Shown here one piece after another: positions 1-6,620 of a stretch of 11,060 bases of DNA; position 1 is the first letter of the stretch, and the number at the start of each line of letters is the position of its first letter. Below the pieces are notes generated by a model. It had not been told where the DNA came from, did not search any database, and saw only the letters and a program-made list of their open reading frames with translations. The DNA comes from Dunaliella salina (Eukaryota; Chlorophyta; Chlorophyceae; Chlamydomonadales; Dunaliellaceae): positions 2,501 through 13,560 of the forward strand of contig MU069643.1 in NCBI GenBank assembly GCA_002284615.2, written 5' to 3'. Made by a program: the position numbers and the translations under genes.

Positions 1-416
1 TGTTGGCTGATTTGGGTGAACCTTGCGACCGCATCAGGTGACGCATCACATCAAGCAACGAAGGGCAGTGTAAGCACAGCATCACAGAGTGCAGGGTGAA
101 GCCGTTCGTTGAGCCCAAATACCCCAGACCATGCGGATACTCTGGGTCCCGCACGCTTCTGGCCCTCCATACAGCTCCACACCCCATGCCTGGGTGATGC
201 AGCTGAGGATGAGGCAGCTGCAGCATCGAGAGGTATTGCTGCTACTGATGCTGCTGGTGCTAATGTCAAAGGTGCACTGGTCTGGTAATGATGATGAGGA
301 TGAGTATGTTTCACGGGGGCACAAGCTGGATGGGTTGAAGTACTTTTGTGTACATACATATTTTAAAAGATTTGCATTGCGGTCACGCCTTTCGCGTCTG
401 GACCCCAGGAACAGAG
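1..416. other. No gene recognised; low-complexity GCT/GAT-rich DNA
   Basis: The stretch is rich in GCT, GCA and GAT/GAG triplets, especially 215-305. These keep several frames open on both strands and give Ala/Ser/His- or Leu-rich translations that look like products of composition. I see no domain, no splice-site pattern I would trust and no codon signature. An AT-rich patch (about 352-370) lies roughly 50 bases upstream of the tRNA-like gene and could serve as an upstream element for it, but this is only a suggestion. Confidence 0.5.
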
Positions 417-423
417 GGGGAGT

Positions 424-434
424 TAGCTCAGTGG
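424..434 (+). promoter_or_regulatory. Pol III A box of the tRNA-like gene
   Basis: TAGCTCAGTGG matches the A-box consensus TRGCNNAGYNGG (with one base fewer in the loop) and sits in the D arm. Confidence 0.65.
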
Positions 435-478
435 TAGAGCGGCCGCCTCCAGATGTGAGAGGATAGCGGCCGGTCGTG

Positions 479-488
479 GGTTCGATCC
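479..488 (+). promoter_or_regulatory. Pol III B box of the tRNA-like gene
   Basis: GGTTCGATCC closely matches the B-box consensus GGTTCGANTCC and lies in the T arm. Its spacing from the A box (about 45 bases, including the intron) is normal. Confidence 0.7.
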
Positions 489-516
489 CTGCACTCCTCA
501 GGGAGGCATATGCCAA

Positions 517-528
517 TTTTTTCTTTTT
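517..528 (+). terminator. Probable RNA polymerase III terminator
   Basis: A T6 run (517-522) and a T5 run (524-528), separated by one C, lie 17 bases after the tRNA 3' end. Runs of four or more T on the sense strand are the usual Pol III stop. Their presence supports a transcribable unit. Confidence 0.55.
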
Positions 529-732
529 CATTTGCAGCCGCTGCTGCTGCTGCTCATTGCTCCATACTCTTGCCAAGGAGGGTGCTGCATTTCAGTCGGG
601 CATGAGCGGGGAGCTGGGGAGTGGTGGTGTAGGTGCTGCTGCAGATGTGCAGGTATGGCGGCATGATGATGGTGTGGATGGGTTGATGGGTGGTAAGGGG
701 TCCAATTGTGGTTTCATCTTCCACAAAAGTCT
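529..732. other. No gene recognised; triplet-rich spacer
   Basis: The spacer contains a short GCTGCTGCTGCTGCTC run (537-553) and purine-rich GGTGG/GATGATG sequence similar in flavour to 215-305. Open frames here give biased translations without domains. Confidence 0.4.
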
Positions 733-1480
733 GATCTCCTTTGAGGCAACTCCTCATGTGCTGAGAGGGTCACCCTCCTTGCGAGCTTCCGTTAGAATGG
801 TCTGACTGCTCTGATCCATCCAGGCAGGATTTGCATGCCAGATTTGGAGTTCGTACCTCACAGAGTCTGGTCATCCTTCCGGAAATTCATTGTGGGCATA
901 GAAGGCCACACTCCTGGTGAGCTGCACTTGGAGGGGTCCAGCTTCTCTGATGCCTGCAGGCAGGATCTGCCAGTCAAACGTTAGGTTTGTTCCTCACAGG
1001 GGTTTGATTATCCTTGAAGCGCCTCCTCACGTGCCCAAAAGGTCACCCTTCACGTGAGCTTCCCTTAGAGGGGGTCCCGAAAGGATTCCCCTGCCAAATT
1101 TTAGCACATCCTCCTCCTAAGAGCCTGGTCATCTTTCAAGGACCTCTTCATGTGCAGAGGAGGTCAACCGCAACTACAAGCTTCCCCTGCAGGCATCCAG
1201 CTGCTCTGATGCCTCCAGGCAGGATTTGCCAGCCATACTTTCAGTTCATTCCTCACAGGAGTCCGATTATCCTCAAGGCACATCCTCGTATGCTCAGGTC
1301 ATCTTTTGCGCGAGCTTCTGTTAGAGGGGGTCCGACTGCTCTGATTGCTGCGGGCAGGATTTGCCAGTCAACTTTCACTTCATCCCTCCCAAGAGGCTGG
1401 TCAAAACCTTCGGGAGGTTTCTCGGCTTCAAGGGTTGCCCTTTTGGTGAGCATTCCTGGAAAGGGCCAGCTATACCAGAG
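733..1480. repeat. Diverged tandem repeat, unit about 136 bp, five to six copies
   Basis: Related units begin at a GATTATCC/GTCATCC-like anchor at 733, 870, 1006, 1128, 1265 and 1400, giving spacings of 137, 136, 122, 137 and 135 bases. Each unit then carries, in order, a CCTCATGTG-like segment, a GCGAGCTTCC-like segment, TTAGAGGGGGTCC, a TGCTCTGATGCC-like segment, GGCAGGATTTGCCAG and TTCCTCACAGG, all with substitutions. The last copy decays after about 1450. Unit length is close to a multiple of three (45 codons). This explains a plus-strand open frame at 1014-1502 that repeats short peptide motifs such as GRICQ. I see no independent sign that this is a protein. It could be a decayed satellite or a repeat domain of an unrecognised gene. 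Confidence 0.75.
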
Positions 1481-1520
1481 ACACGTGATCGTTGCGCATT
1501 AAATATCTCTTTTCAAGGGC

Positions 1521-1650
1521 TGCGCAATGCACAAATGTTGGTTTTGAGGTGCGAAAATGGTAGGATTTTGGAGTTTTCGGAAAATTTGGGTGCGCAATGA
1601 GGCGTGCGCACTGGTAATATTAAATTCGAAATTTTTTGGGGTGCGCAATG
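1521..1650. repeat. Dispersed TGCGCAATG motif, three copies in T-rich DNA
   Basis: TGCGCAATG occurs at 1521-1529, 1591-1599 and 1642-1650, each preceded by a G run and a T-rich segment (for example AATTTGGG or TTTTTTGGGG). A partial TGCGCA is at 1605-1610 and a related TTGCGCATT at 1492-1500. No array of fixed period is formed. Confidence 0.5.
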
Positions 1651-1711
1651 GTCACAGGTCTCTACGGTATTCACTGAATAACAATGAAGGGATGCCGAAG
1701 AAAAGGGCTCC

Positions 1712-1826
1712 TGCTCAGCTCATTGAGTGGCTCATGCTCAGCTGATTGAGTGGCTCATGCTCATGTGATATCACTGAGTGGTTCCGTCAGTGATCACTGA
1801 GTGGCTCAGCTCATTGAGTAGCTCAT
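1712..1826. repeat. 23-bp minisatellite with embedded palindromes
   Basis: Two near-identical 23-bp units (1712-1734 and 1735-1757, one base different: CTCATTGAG versus CTGATTGAG) are followed by shuffled partial units based on ACTGAGTGG and GCTCATTGAGT up to 1826. Two perfect palindromes lie inside: GTGATATCAC (1765-1774) and TCAGTGATCACTGA (1787-1800). Confidence 0.7.
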
Positions 1827-1931
1827 GCACAAGGAAGGGGATCATGCTCGGCCAATAAAGGTGCTCAACAGACTGGCGGTGTAGCACAGCTTGCACTTGG
1901 TCAGACACATGCCTGCTGCTTGCAGATGATT
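1827..1931. other. Spacer without recognised feature
   Basis: The sequence lies between the minisatellite and the 3' end of LINE A copy 1. I see no ORF, repeat or RNA structure. Confidence 0.4.
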
Positions 1932-2003
1932 GGAAAGAAAAGAAAGTATACACTGGCCAGAGGCCGCGTGCTTTTAGGAAAGGTCCCCTGATTAGCAAGC
2001 CTG
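1932..2003 (-). repeat. Conserved LINE A 3'-terminal segment (copy 1)
   Basis: On the minus strand the segment runs from GCTTGCTAATCAGG through GCACGCGGCC to ACTTTCTTTTCTTTCC. By eye it is about 65% alike to the minus-strand segment at 10373-10303. This marks it as the family's 3' terminus, the part normally recognised by the element's own reverse transcriptase (general knowledge of non-LTR elements). Confidence 0.6.
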
Positions 2004-2198
2004 CGGGGGCATGGTGCGGCATGAGCATGTTGTGCGCCGGTTATGTGACTCTAGAGATCTGTTGTTGCGCTGTGTGCCCTGGAGGTTTGTGCTTATATTC
2101 TCCATGGAATGCGTGTGTTGATTTGTGCCGCAAGGAGAAACTGTTCAGGCTTGATGCCGGAGCAGGATTTCAGTAATTGAGATCTGTGCCTCCAGGAT

Positions 2199-2981
2199 TC
2201 ATATCTTGAAGGTGATGGGTGGAGTCACTACTTTCAAAGGGTAGTACAGTATTGCAATTTGGGGTGACTGAGTTGTGTAATTGGTGGCTGTCCAGATGGG
2301 AACAGCCAACGTGGGGTATTTATATTCCTTGGACACTGTCAGTAATTTACTTCTCCGGGGAGAGTTGATGTTGACTGTGGTGGTTGGGGAAGCAGATGGC
2401 GCGGCAGAATTGAGCTTCTGCTTTCTGTTGTTGTGGTAGCAAGGAGTATCAGCAGAGCCAAGCTTGTGCATTTGTGCATGTGTACTCAGTTTGTCTTCAA
2501 TGAGAGCCAATAGAAATTGTGGAATGGATCCCTGGCTTCTGGAAGTACAATGTCTGTGGTGTCCGTGAGGGCTGCTGTGCGAGCGCAGGCGTTGGCCCCC
2601 TTGTTGTCTATTATGCTGGAGCGGGCTTTGACTTTGTAGAAATGAGTAGGGTGTGGGGAATGCTGCAATATGTACCATGTATGGTGAATGATTTATGCAT
2701 GCAGGTAGTTCCTCATGCACATCGGATTCAGGGTTTGTTTGAAATCTGGAAGAGGCAGGATGCACAATCAGAGGCAATGTCAGTTTGCTCTTATTGGGGT
2801 GCCACAAGAATACCAGTGTGAGTACTGTTCTGGTGATGGTGTTGTAGGTCCATGACCATTGTCTTTCATGTGCAGCTGTAAGTGTTGGGAGGATGGGGGA
2901 GTTTTCCTTTCTGGTTTGTAAACGTTTAAAGAGGCAGCAGCTTGTGTGATCATTGATGGCTTCCCTTGGCATGATGAGCAC
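2199..2981 (-). pseudogene. Broken RNase H and linker of LINE A copy 1
   Basis: Minus-strand frames contain recognisable pieces: GPTTPSPEQ near the second acidic motif, then IASDCASCLFQIS (third motif), then HFYKVKARSSIIDNKGANAC (fourth motif), followed by ALIEDKLSTHAQMHKLGSAD of the post-RNase H linker. These fall in different frames, so there are at least two frameshifts. Compared with the intact version in copy 4 (KVKSHAGIAGNECAD), the His is replaced by Arg and the catalytic Asp by Asn. The Glu of the RAEL motif is not readable. A 260-codon open frame covers much of the region, but it is only partly the ancestral frame and should not be taken as a host gene. Confidence 0.55.
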
Positions 2982-3121
2982 AGAAATAAATTGGCAAAGA
3001 GTGGCCGCTGCGTGGCATAACCCTTTTCAATCCTGCGGTTCAGTTGCAAGCCCCATGCTGTTCCGAGGAATCTTCATCTTGACTAAGGTAGGCATCTGTT
3101 TACAAACACAAACTAGTAGTG

Positions 3122-3290
3122 CTACGCCCTGAATGAGTGCAACAAGTGTTTGAGACTTGATGAACCAAGATCATGCCTTAGGATTGGCCAAATTCGTGTC
3201 TGCATGTCTGAAATGCTGTGAATGAGATCATGGTACNACTCTTCAGAATGGAATGGTCTGGTTACAGGCCCCTTCCTTTTGCTCCTGGTA
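3122..3290 (-). pseudogene. Possible LINE A linker remnant between RT and RNase H
   Basis: The minus-strand frame reads DMQTRIWPILRHDLGSSSLKHLLH. This resembles the 'single helix plus SL-LL' spacer that follows the RT in elements of this kind, but the match rests on general pattern only. If correct it would belong to copy 1, just upstream of its RNase H. It could equally be chance. Confidence 0.3.
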
Positions 3291-3296
3291 ATATGA

Positions 3297-3728
3297 TTGC
3301 GCAGCTCCACACGGTGGACCACCAGAACTAGCCGCGTGAGGCAAACCCATGATATCTATGCAAATGAACGCCTTGTGCACCTAATAGAAATCAAATTCTG
3401 TGGAGACGCAAGGCCAGGGCAACAGCTGAACGCGGCAAAGCAGCAGCTTGCAGACCTTTGCAAACTCATTAATGCTAAAGCTGTTACAATTCACCCTATT
3501 CTCCTGGGTGTAGGTGGAACTATTTACACTGAGCATACCCTGGAGCAATTCAAACAACTAATACTGGATCACCAGCGTGCTACTAAGCTTGCTCAACAAC
3601 TACATGCCCATTNTGTTCAATATGCCCACAAACTAGTCTCCACACGCCGCGCTATTGAAAACAAGAATGCTTCCCACTGCCAGGTTCTAGAGCCAGGTGC
3701 TTCTAGCAACCCTCCAGGTCCCCATTAG
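3297..3728 (+). pseudogene. C-terminal PD-(D/E)XK (REL-like) endonuclease domain of LINE A, truncated
   Basis: The open frame has 143 codons and no real start, because the upstream protein is missing. It reads TTRTSRVRQTHDIYANER, then VHLIEIKFCGD with the E-x-K of a PD-(D/E)XK nuclease (Glu codon 3387-3389, Lys 3393-3395). A helical part with LLGVGGTIYTEHTLEQFKQL follows, then HAHxVQYAHKLVSTRRAIE and the C-terminus ASSNPPGPH with a TAG stop. The matching Pro-Asp of the motif is visible in copy 4 (SRPDAVL, 5647-5627) but is upstream of the truncation here. In Dualen/RandI elements such a restriction-enzyme-like endonuclease nicks target DNA for target-primed reverse transcription. One N (3613) leaves a residue undetermined. 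Confidence 0.6.
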
Positions 3729-3846
3729 CTTTCTCTTTTTCATACCTTCNGGTGGAGGGGACTTAAGGCTCTTTTTGAGCCAATGTGTCGCATCTTCCTT
3801 AATTGATGTAGGGAGAGTTTCTCTGCCTACGTAGTTTTTCTTTCCT
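3729..3846 (+). other. 3' UTR of LINE A copy 2
   Basis: Non-coding sequence follows the TAG stop. It contains a small inverted repeat around 3766-3781 (AAGGCTC and GAGCCAA), a possible hairpin, and ends in a pyrimidine-rich terminus shared with the other copies. Hairpins and conserved 3' ends in such UTRs often serve as RT recognition sites (general knowledge). Confidence 0.45.
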
Positions 3847-4019
3847 TGCTTGCCGTTCTGGACAAGGCAGCTGCCATCTGTGTGTGCCCATGTCCTCCAG
3901 TCAGCAACTTTGAGTGTGAGGATAGTACTGGATTGGCTAGGCACCGAGTCTGCTTCTTGGATGCTCATGTGTTAAGTGCTAGGCTACTTGAAGATATATT
4001 TTTTTGTCAAATGGGAGGC
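3847..4019 (-). pseudogene. Start of the RNase H domain of LINE A copy 3
   Basis: The minus-strand frame reads TILTLKVADWRTWAHTDGSC then LVQNGKQ, with the first catalytic aspartate in TDGS. The remainder of RNase H is missing, because copy 2 begins immediately beside it. The DNA is about 80-85% alike (by eye) to 8917-9090 of copy 4, where the same sequence leads into a full RNase H. Confidence 0.7.
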
Positions 4020-4042
4020 GCTCCGCCGCGCGTGCCGCGCAC

Positions 4043-4220
<178 letters not shown>

Positions 4221-4328
4221 AGAAAAAGAAAAAATCATTTAGGCTAGTGGTGAGAGCAACAGCGTTCCTGTAGTGATATTTGACTGTCATAGAAGTGTAT
4301 TCAAGGCCAAAATTCTGTTTATCTTCAT

Positions 4329-4387
4329 GATTTAGATTTAGATTTAGATTTAGATTTAGATTTAGATTTAGATTTAGATTTAGATTT
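4329..4387. repeat. Perfect hexamer array (GATTTA), 9.8 copies
   Basis: Fifty-nine bases of pure GATTTA on the plus strand (TAAATC on the minus strand) lie inside the LINE A RT-linker reading frame. The same hexamer is the 3' tail of LINE B at 5674-5691. Confidence 0.95.
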
Positions 4388-5480
4388 GATGGTAGAGAGT
4401 ACAGAGGTGTCCTTGTGTACCAAATTTGCCTGTGAGCATAGTGTGACAGGGAAGGCATAAGCTATGCTAGGTATGACAGCAGTGCGCAATATATCTAATG
4501 TTTGTTTGGGGCTAGCATATGATTGTTCAAGCCGCTGTAATTTGTCAAAGAGTTTTTGGGTCATAGGTCCATGGTTATTAAGATGCCCATGTAACAGAAA
4601 GGTTCATCAGGGCGCATGAATTGGGCTGGTTGGCCTTGCACCAAAATTTTGCCNGTAAGTGTTGGGCATAACCTGACAGATTTGTGTTGCCGCGCAGCTG
4701 TGTGCTCTCTATGCTGTGCAGGATGCAAGTAACCTTGGTCTTGTTTCCAGAGATGATGAGGTTTGCCCAATCTGCATAGAGTGAAAGTCTCTTGGCTTGA
4801 AGCTGGAGGTTTTGAAATGTTTTCATTTGACAAATGAGGTCATCAGCAAAAGCCCCACTACTCATTGTGTTTCTAATTTTCTTCTAGTGGTGAAAAAGCG
4901 GAAGGGGTGCATGCATGTGTGTAATCCCGGTTATCAACATGCAGCCAGCAGAGCAGGGGCTCGATGTAGATAAGAAAGAGGAAGGGAGAAAGTGTGTCTC
5001 CTTGTATGGTTCCCCTCTCTGCAGGGATTTCAGAGGTGTTGTCTCCTGTAGGGAGCCTAACTTGTGTGCTCGCTTGGTGGTAAAGGTTTTTGACAACATC
5101 AAGCATCTGTGGGGAAACCCAGGTCGTACATAGTAATGAGTAGCTTGTCATGGCCAGTGGTATTGAAGGCGGAAAGTCCATAATAAGGGCATAGATATCT
5201 TGATTTAATATCTTTGCATCTTCTAGAGCCATGAATGAATTATGTAGTTGCTGTGTTGTTTCTTTCTTTTTGCAGAATCCAGCTTGCATGTCGCTGAGAA
5301 TGGAGTGCTCTTCTGCATATTCATAAAGTGTGTTGGTTATTAAGTGCGTCCAGAGCTTAAAAACAAGTTTTGGCGAGGCCAATTGGCCTGTATGGATAAA
5401 TATCAGTCTCTGGTCCCTTTTGTTTGTGGGTAAGAATTGTGTCGCTAACTTTCCAGGCTTTAGGAGTAATTCCTGTGTGC
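4388..5480 (-). pseudogene. Non-LTR retrotransposon reverse transcriptase (LINE A), frameshifted
   Basis: Motifs in order on the minus strand are HTGITPKAWKVSDTI and DIYPYRPIGLA (RT motifs 0-1, about 5480-5360), KLWTHLITNTLYEYAEEHSI, and DIYALIMDF with the motif A aspartate. Then come GTIQGDTLSPFLFLIY (motif B), FADDL (catalytic YADD variant, 4850-4839), SGNKTKV (motif D), and FCYMGI in place of the usual F-x-YLG. The stretch PKQTLDILRTAVIPSIAYAF of the thumb/connection follows. These pieces fall in at least three frames (breaks near 5358, between about 5170 and 4870, and near 4680-4560), so no full-length product is made. The FADD in place of YADD is a minor variant seen in other RTs. Confidence 0.8.
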
Positions 5481-5654
5481 ACAAGGTGTTCATTTGCATA
5501 CAGTTCAAGGGGTTGCCTCATGCGGCTAGCTCTGGTGGTCCTCCGTGANGAGCTGCGCAAAGCGTGATGGGAATGGGTAGGAGAAACACCGTTAGAAGTA
5601 TGTTTGGCATTAAAAGGGGGTATCAAAACAGCATCTGGTCGACTGGAGTTACCT
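5481..5654 (-). pseudogene. LINE A copy 4, nuclease segment with the PD motif
   Basis: The minus strand continues LINE A copy 4 after the LINE B insertion: NSSRPDAVLIPPFNAKHTS, then RRTTRASRMRQPLELYANEH. The Pro-Asp (Asp codon 5635-5633) is the first half of a PD-(D/E)XK motif. The second half (IEIK, as in copy 2) is missing, because the sequence jumps at CTTGTGCAC into the RT of copy 3. The frame stays open through the jump. Confidence 0.6.
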
Positions 5655-5667
5655 TTTCTTTTCTGGA
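5655..5667. repeat. 13-bp target-site duplication of LINE B, 3' copy
   Basis: TTTCTTTTCTGGA is identical to 7391-7403. It lies directly next to the LINE B tail, and removing everything between the two copies restores continuous LINE A sequence. Confidence 0.88.
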
Positions 5668-5691
5668 TTTTTAGATTTAGATTTAGATTTA
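5668..5691 (-). repeat. TAAATC tail of LINE B
   Basis: On the minus strand TAAATC occurs three times, then TAAAAA, then the target-site duplication. Many non-LTR elements end in short tandem repeats instead of poly(A). Here the tail also supplies the stop codon, so there is practically no 3' UTR. Confidence 0.85.
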
Positions 5692-6620
5692 CATTTGGGG
5701 ACCTTCAGCCAGATTGTTCGACTGATCGGCCTGTGACTGGTCCTNGCCAGCCAACATAATATCCATAAGCTCAGAAATAAACAAATAAAGCTTGTAAGTT
5801 GTTGTGTTGCAAGAGGAAATCATGCACAGCCTGGACACTAACACGCTGTAAATAAGGTTGTTCCATTGAAAAAACACCTGAGAAGCAATTGAATTGGTAA
5901 GCATGCTTTCTTCTCAAATCACAAAACAGCTGCGTTTCTGCACGTCAAAAGGGCATGAACTTCATCCTGAACCTCATAGCAAGAGCAGCGATCACATAAG
6001 AGAGAGTTTCGGGAATCCCAAGCCGCTGTCTCCACCTTCAGTCTGTGTGCCCTAAGTCTGAAGCGGCTAACATTTCTCACGACATGTTGAGACAGATCCN
6101 ATTGCATGTGTCTCGGTAAGCGGGCTGGGGCACGCACATTGTGGTCAAAAGGCACTGCAAACAAAGTTTGATAGGTTGCCAATTTACTGAAGTCTCCCGT
6201 GGGTTTATTCCCTCAACATTTCTCCACACTGCCCGCAAAACTGTGCCTGAGGTCAGCAGTGAACTCTCGAGTAGGAATAGGAGTACCCTGCCGCACAGCT
6301 TCAACAAAGGAATCACAGCGCCGCCAGCCTTGAAAGGCATCTAAAACTTAAGCAGTCCAGCAAGAAGGCTCACGAGAATGAATGTTCAGATCCGCTTTCA
6401 GCACGCTTCTCAGTGTCTCGCTATTGGACCTGAGCATGCTATTATACATTTCAACAACAGACCTGAACCAGTAAAACTGGAGCGGCTCATGACCACACTC
6501 CCACAAAACAGCCCAGTTTGGAGTGGTACGTTCAATACCCAGCGTGCTTTTCAGATAACTCATGTGCCGCACTTGCAGGTCACTCACAAACTCCTTGCCC
6601 TCTTTAATGTACTCAGTTCC
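5689..6620 (-). pseudogene. LINE B C-terminal region with zinc knuckle
   Basis: The region continues the RT protein in the same frame (SDLQVRHMSYLKSTLGIERT, HEPLQFYWFRSVVEMYNSML) to a TAA at 6350-6348, where a Gln CAA may have been lost. It then passes through a second frame (AVWRNVEGINPRETS, about 6240-6190) and returns (LATYQTLFAVPFD, RFRLRAHRLKVETAAWD). A knuckle CDRCSCYEVQDEVHALLTC (5996-5940; C-x2-C-x9-H-x4-C) follows; similar zinc motifs close many LINE ORFs. After another shift the protein ends FISELMDIMLAG and NLAEGPQM. The stop TAA (5691-5689) is the first unit of the hexamer tail. Confidence 0.75.

Larger units (their letters stand above)
417..500 (+). tRNA. tRNA-Trp (CCA)-like gene with a probable 12-nt intron
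   Basis: A complete cloverleaf can be drawn by hand. The acceptor stem pairs 417-423 with 493-499 (seven pairs, one G-U). The D stem is GCTC 426-429 with GAGC 437-440, and the anticodon stem is GCCGC 442-446 with GCGGC 466-470. The T stem 476-480 pairs with 488-492, with loop TTCGATC and discriminator A500. The anticodon region is 19 nt instead of 7. Reading C32-T33-CCA-G37 and placing a 12-nt intron at 453-464, just 3' of position 37 (the usual eukaryotic site), leaves a normal CTCCAGA loop with anticodon CCA (Trp). Intron base G462 can pair with C447, as expected for the anticodon-intron pair. Short introns are common in Chlamydomonas tRNA genes (family knowledge). A tRNA-derived SINE or pseudogene is possible, but the perfect stems argue for a gene. 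Confidence 0.7.
1932..3050 (-). mobile_element. LINE A copy 1: heavily decayed RNase H region and 3' end
   Basis: The minus strand carries a broken RNase H domain and downstream linker (about 3050 to 2199), then about 200 bases without recognisable domains, then a 3' end (2003 to 1932) resembling the end of copy 5 at the right of the window. The CCHC and nuclease parts seen in copies 2 and 4 are not recognisable here, so an internal deletion is likely. Several frames must be stitched to follow the homology. The element is therefore a dead, 5'-truncated non-LTR retrotransposon remnant. Confidence 0.65.
3290..3846 (+). mobile_element. LINE A copy 2: 3'-terminal fragment on the plus strand
   Basis: This is a 5'-truncated insertion holding the C-terminal nuclease domain and 3' UTR, in the opposite orientation to its neighbours. 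Its first 90 bases align at about 80% (by eye) with the minus-strand segment around 5480-5565 of copy 4, which fixes its family. It ends near 3846 in a CTACGTAGTTTTTCTTTCC stretch that resembles the 3' ends of copies 1 and 5. It then abuts copy 3 tail to tail. The left edge could lie up to about 45 bases further left. Confidence 0.65.

Noticed and set aside
131..466. Plus-strand 111-codon frame over the tRNA
   Set aside because: It is Leu/Met-rich from GCTGCT/GATGAT composition and ends inside the tRNA-like gene; it has no domain or coding sign.
417..528. tRNA-derived SINE with target-site duplication
   Set aside because: I found no convincing direct repeats flanking the unit and no tail repeat after it; kept as a tRNA gene candidate with this caveat.
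733..1480. CRISPR array
   Set aside because: Units are long, diverged throughout and have no alternation of constant repeats and unique spacers; the context is eukaryotic.
2199..2981. 260-codon minus frame as a host gene
   Set aside because: Parts of it and of overlapping frames match the RNase H and linker of LINE A, so it is retrotransposon decay that happens to be open.
4329..4387. GATTTA array as an interstitial telomere
   Set aside because: The usual plant and green-algal repeats are TTTAGGG and TTTTAGGG; this unit has no G run, and it equals the LINE B tail.
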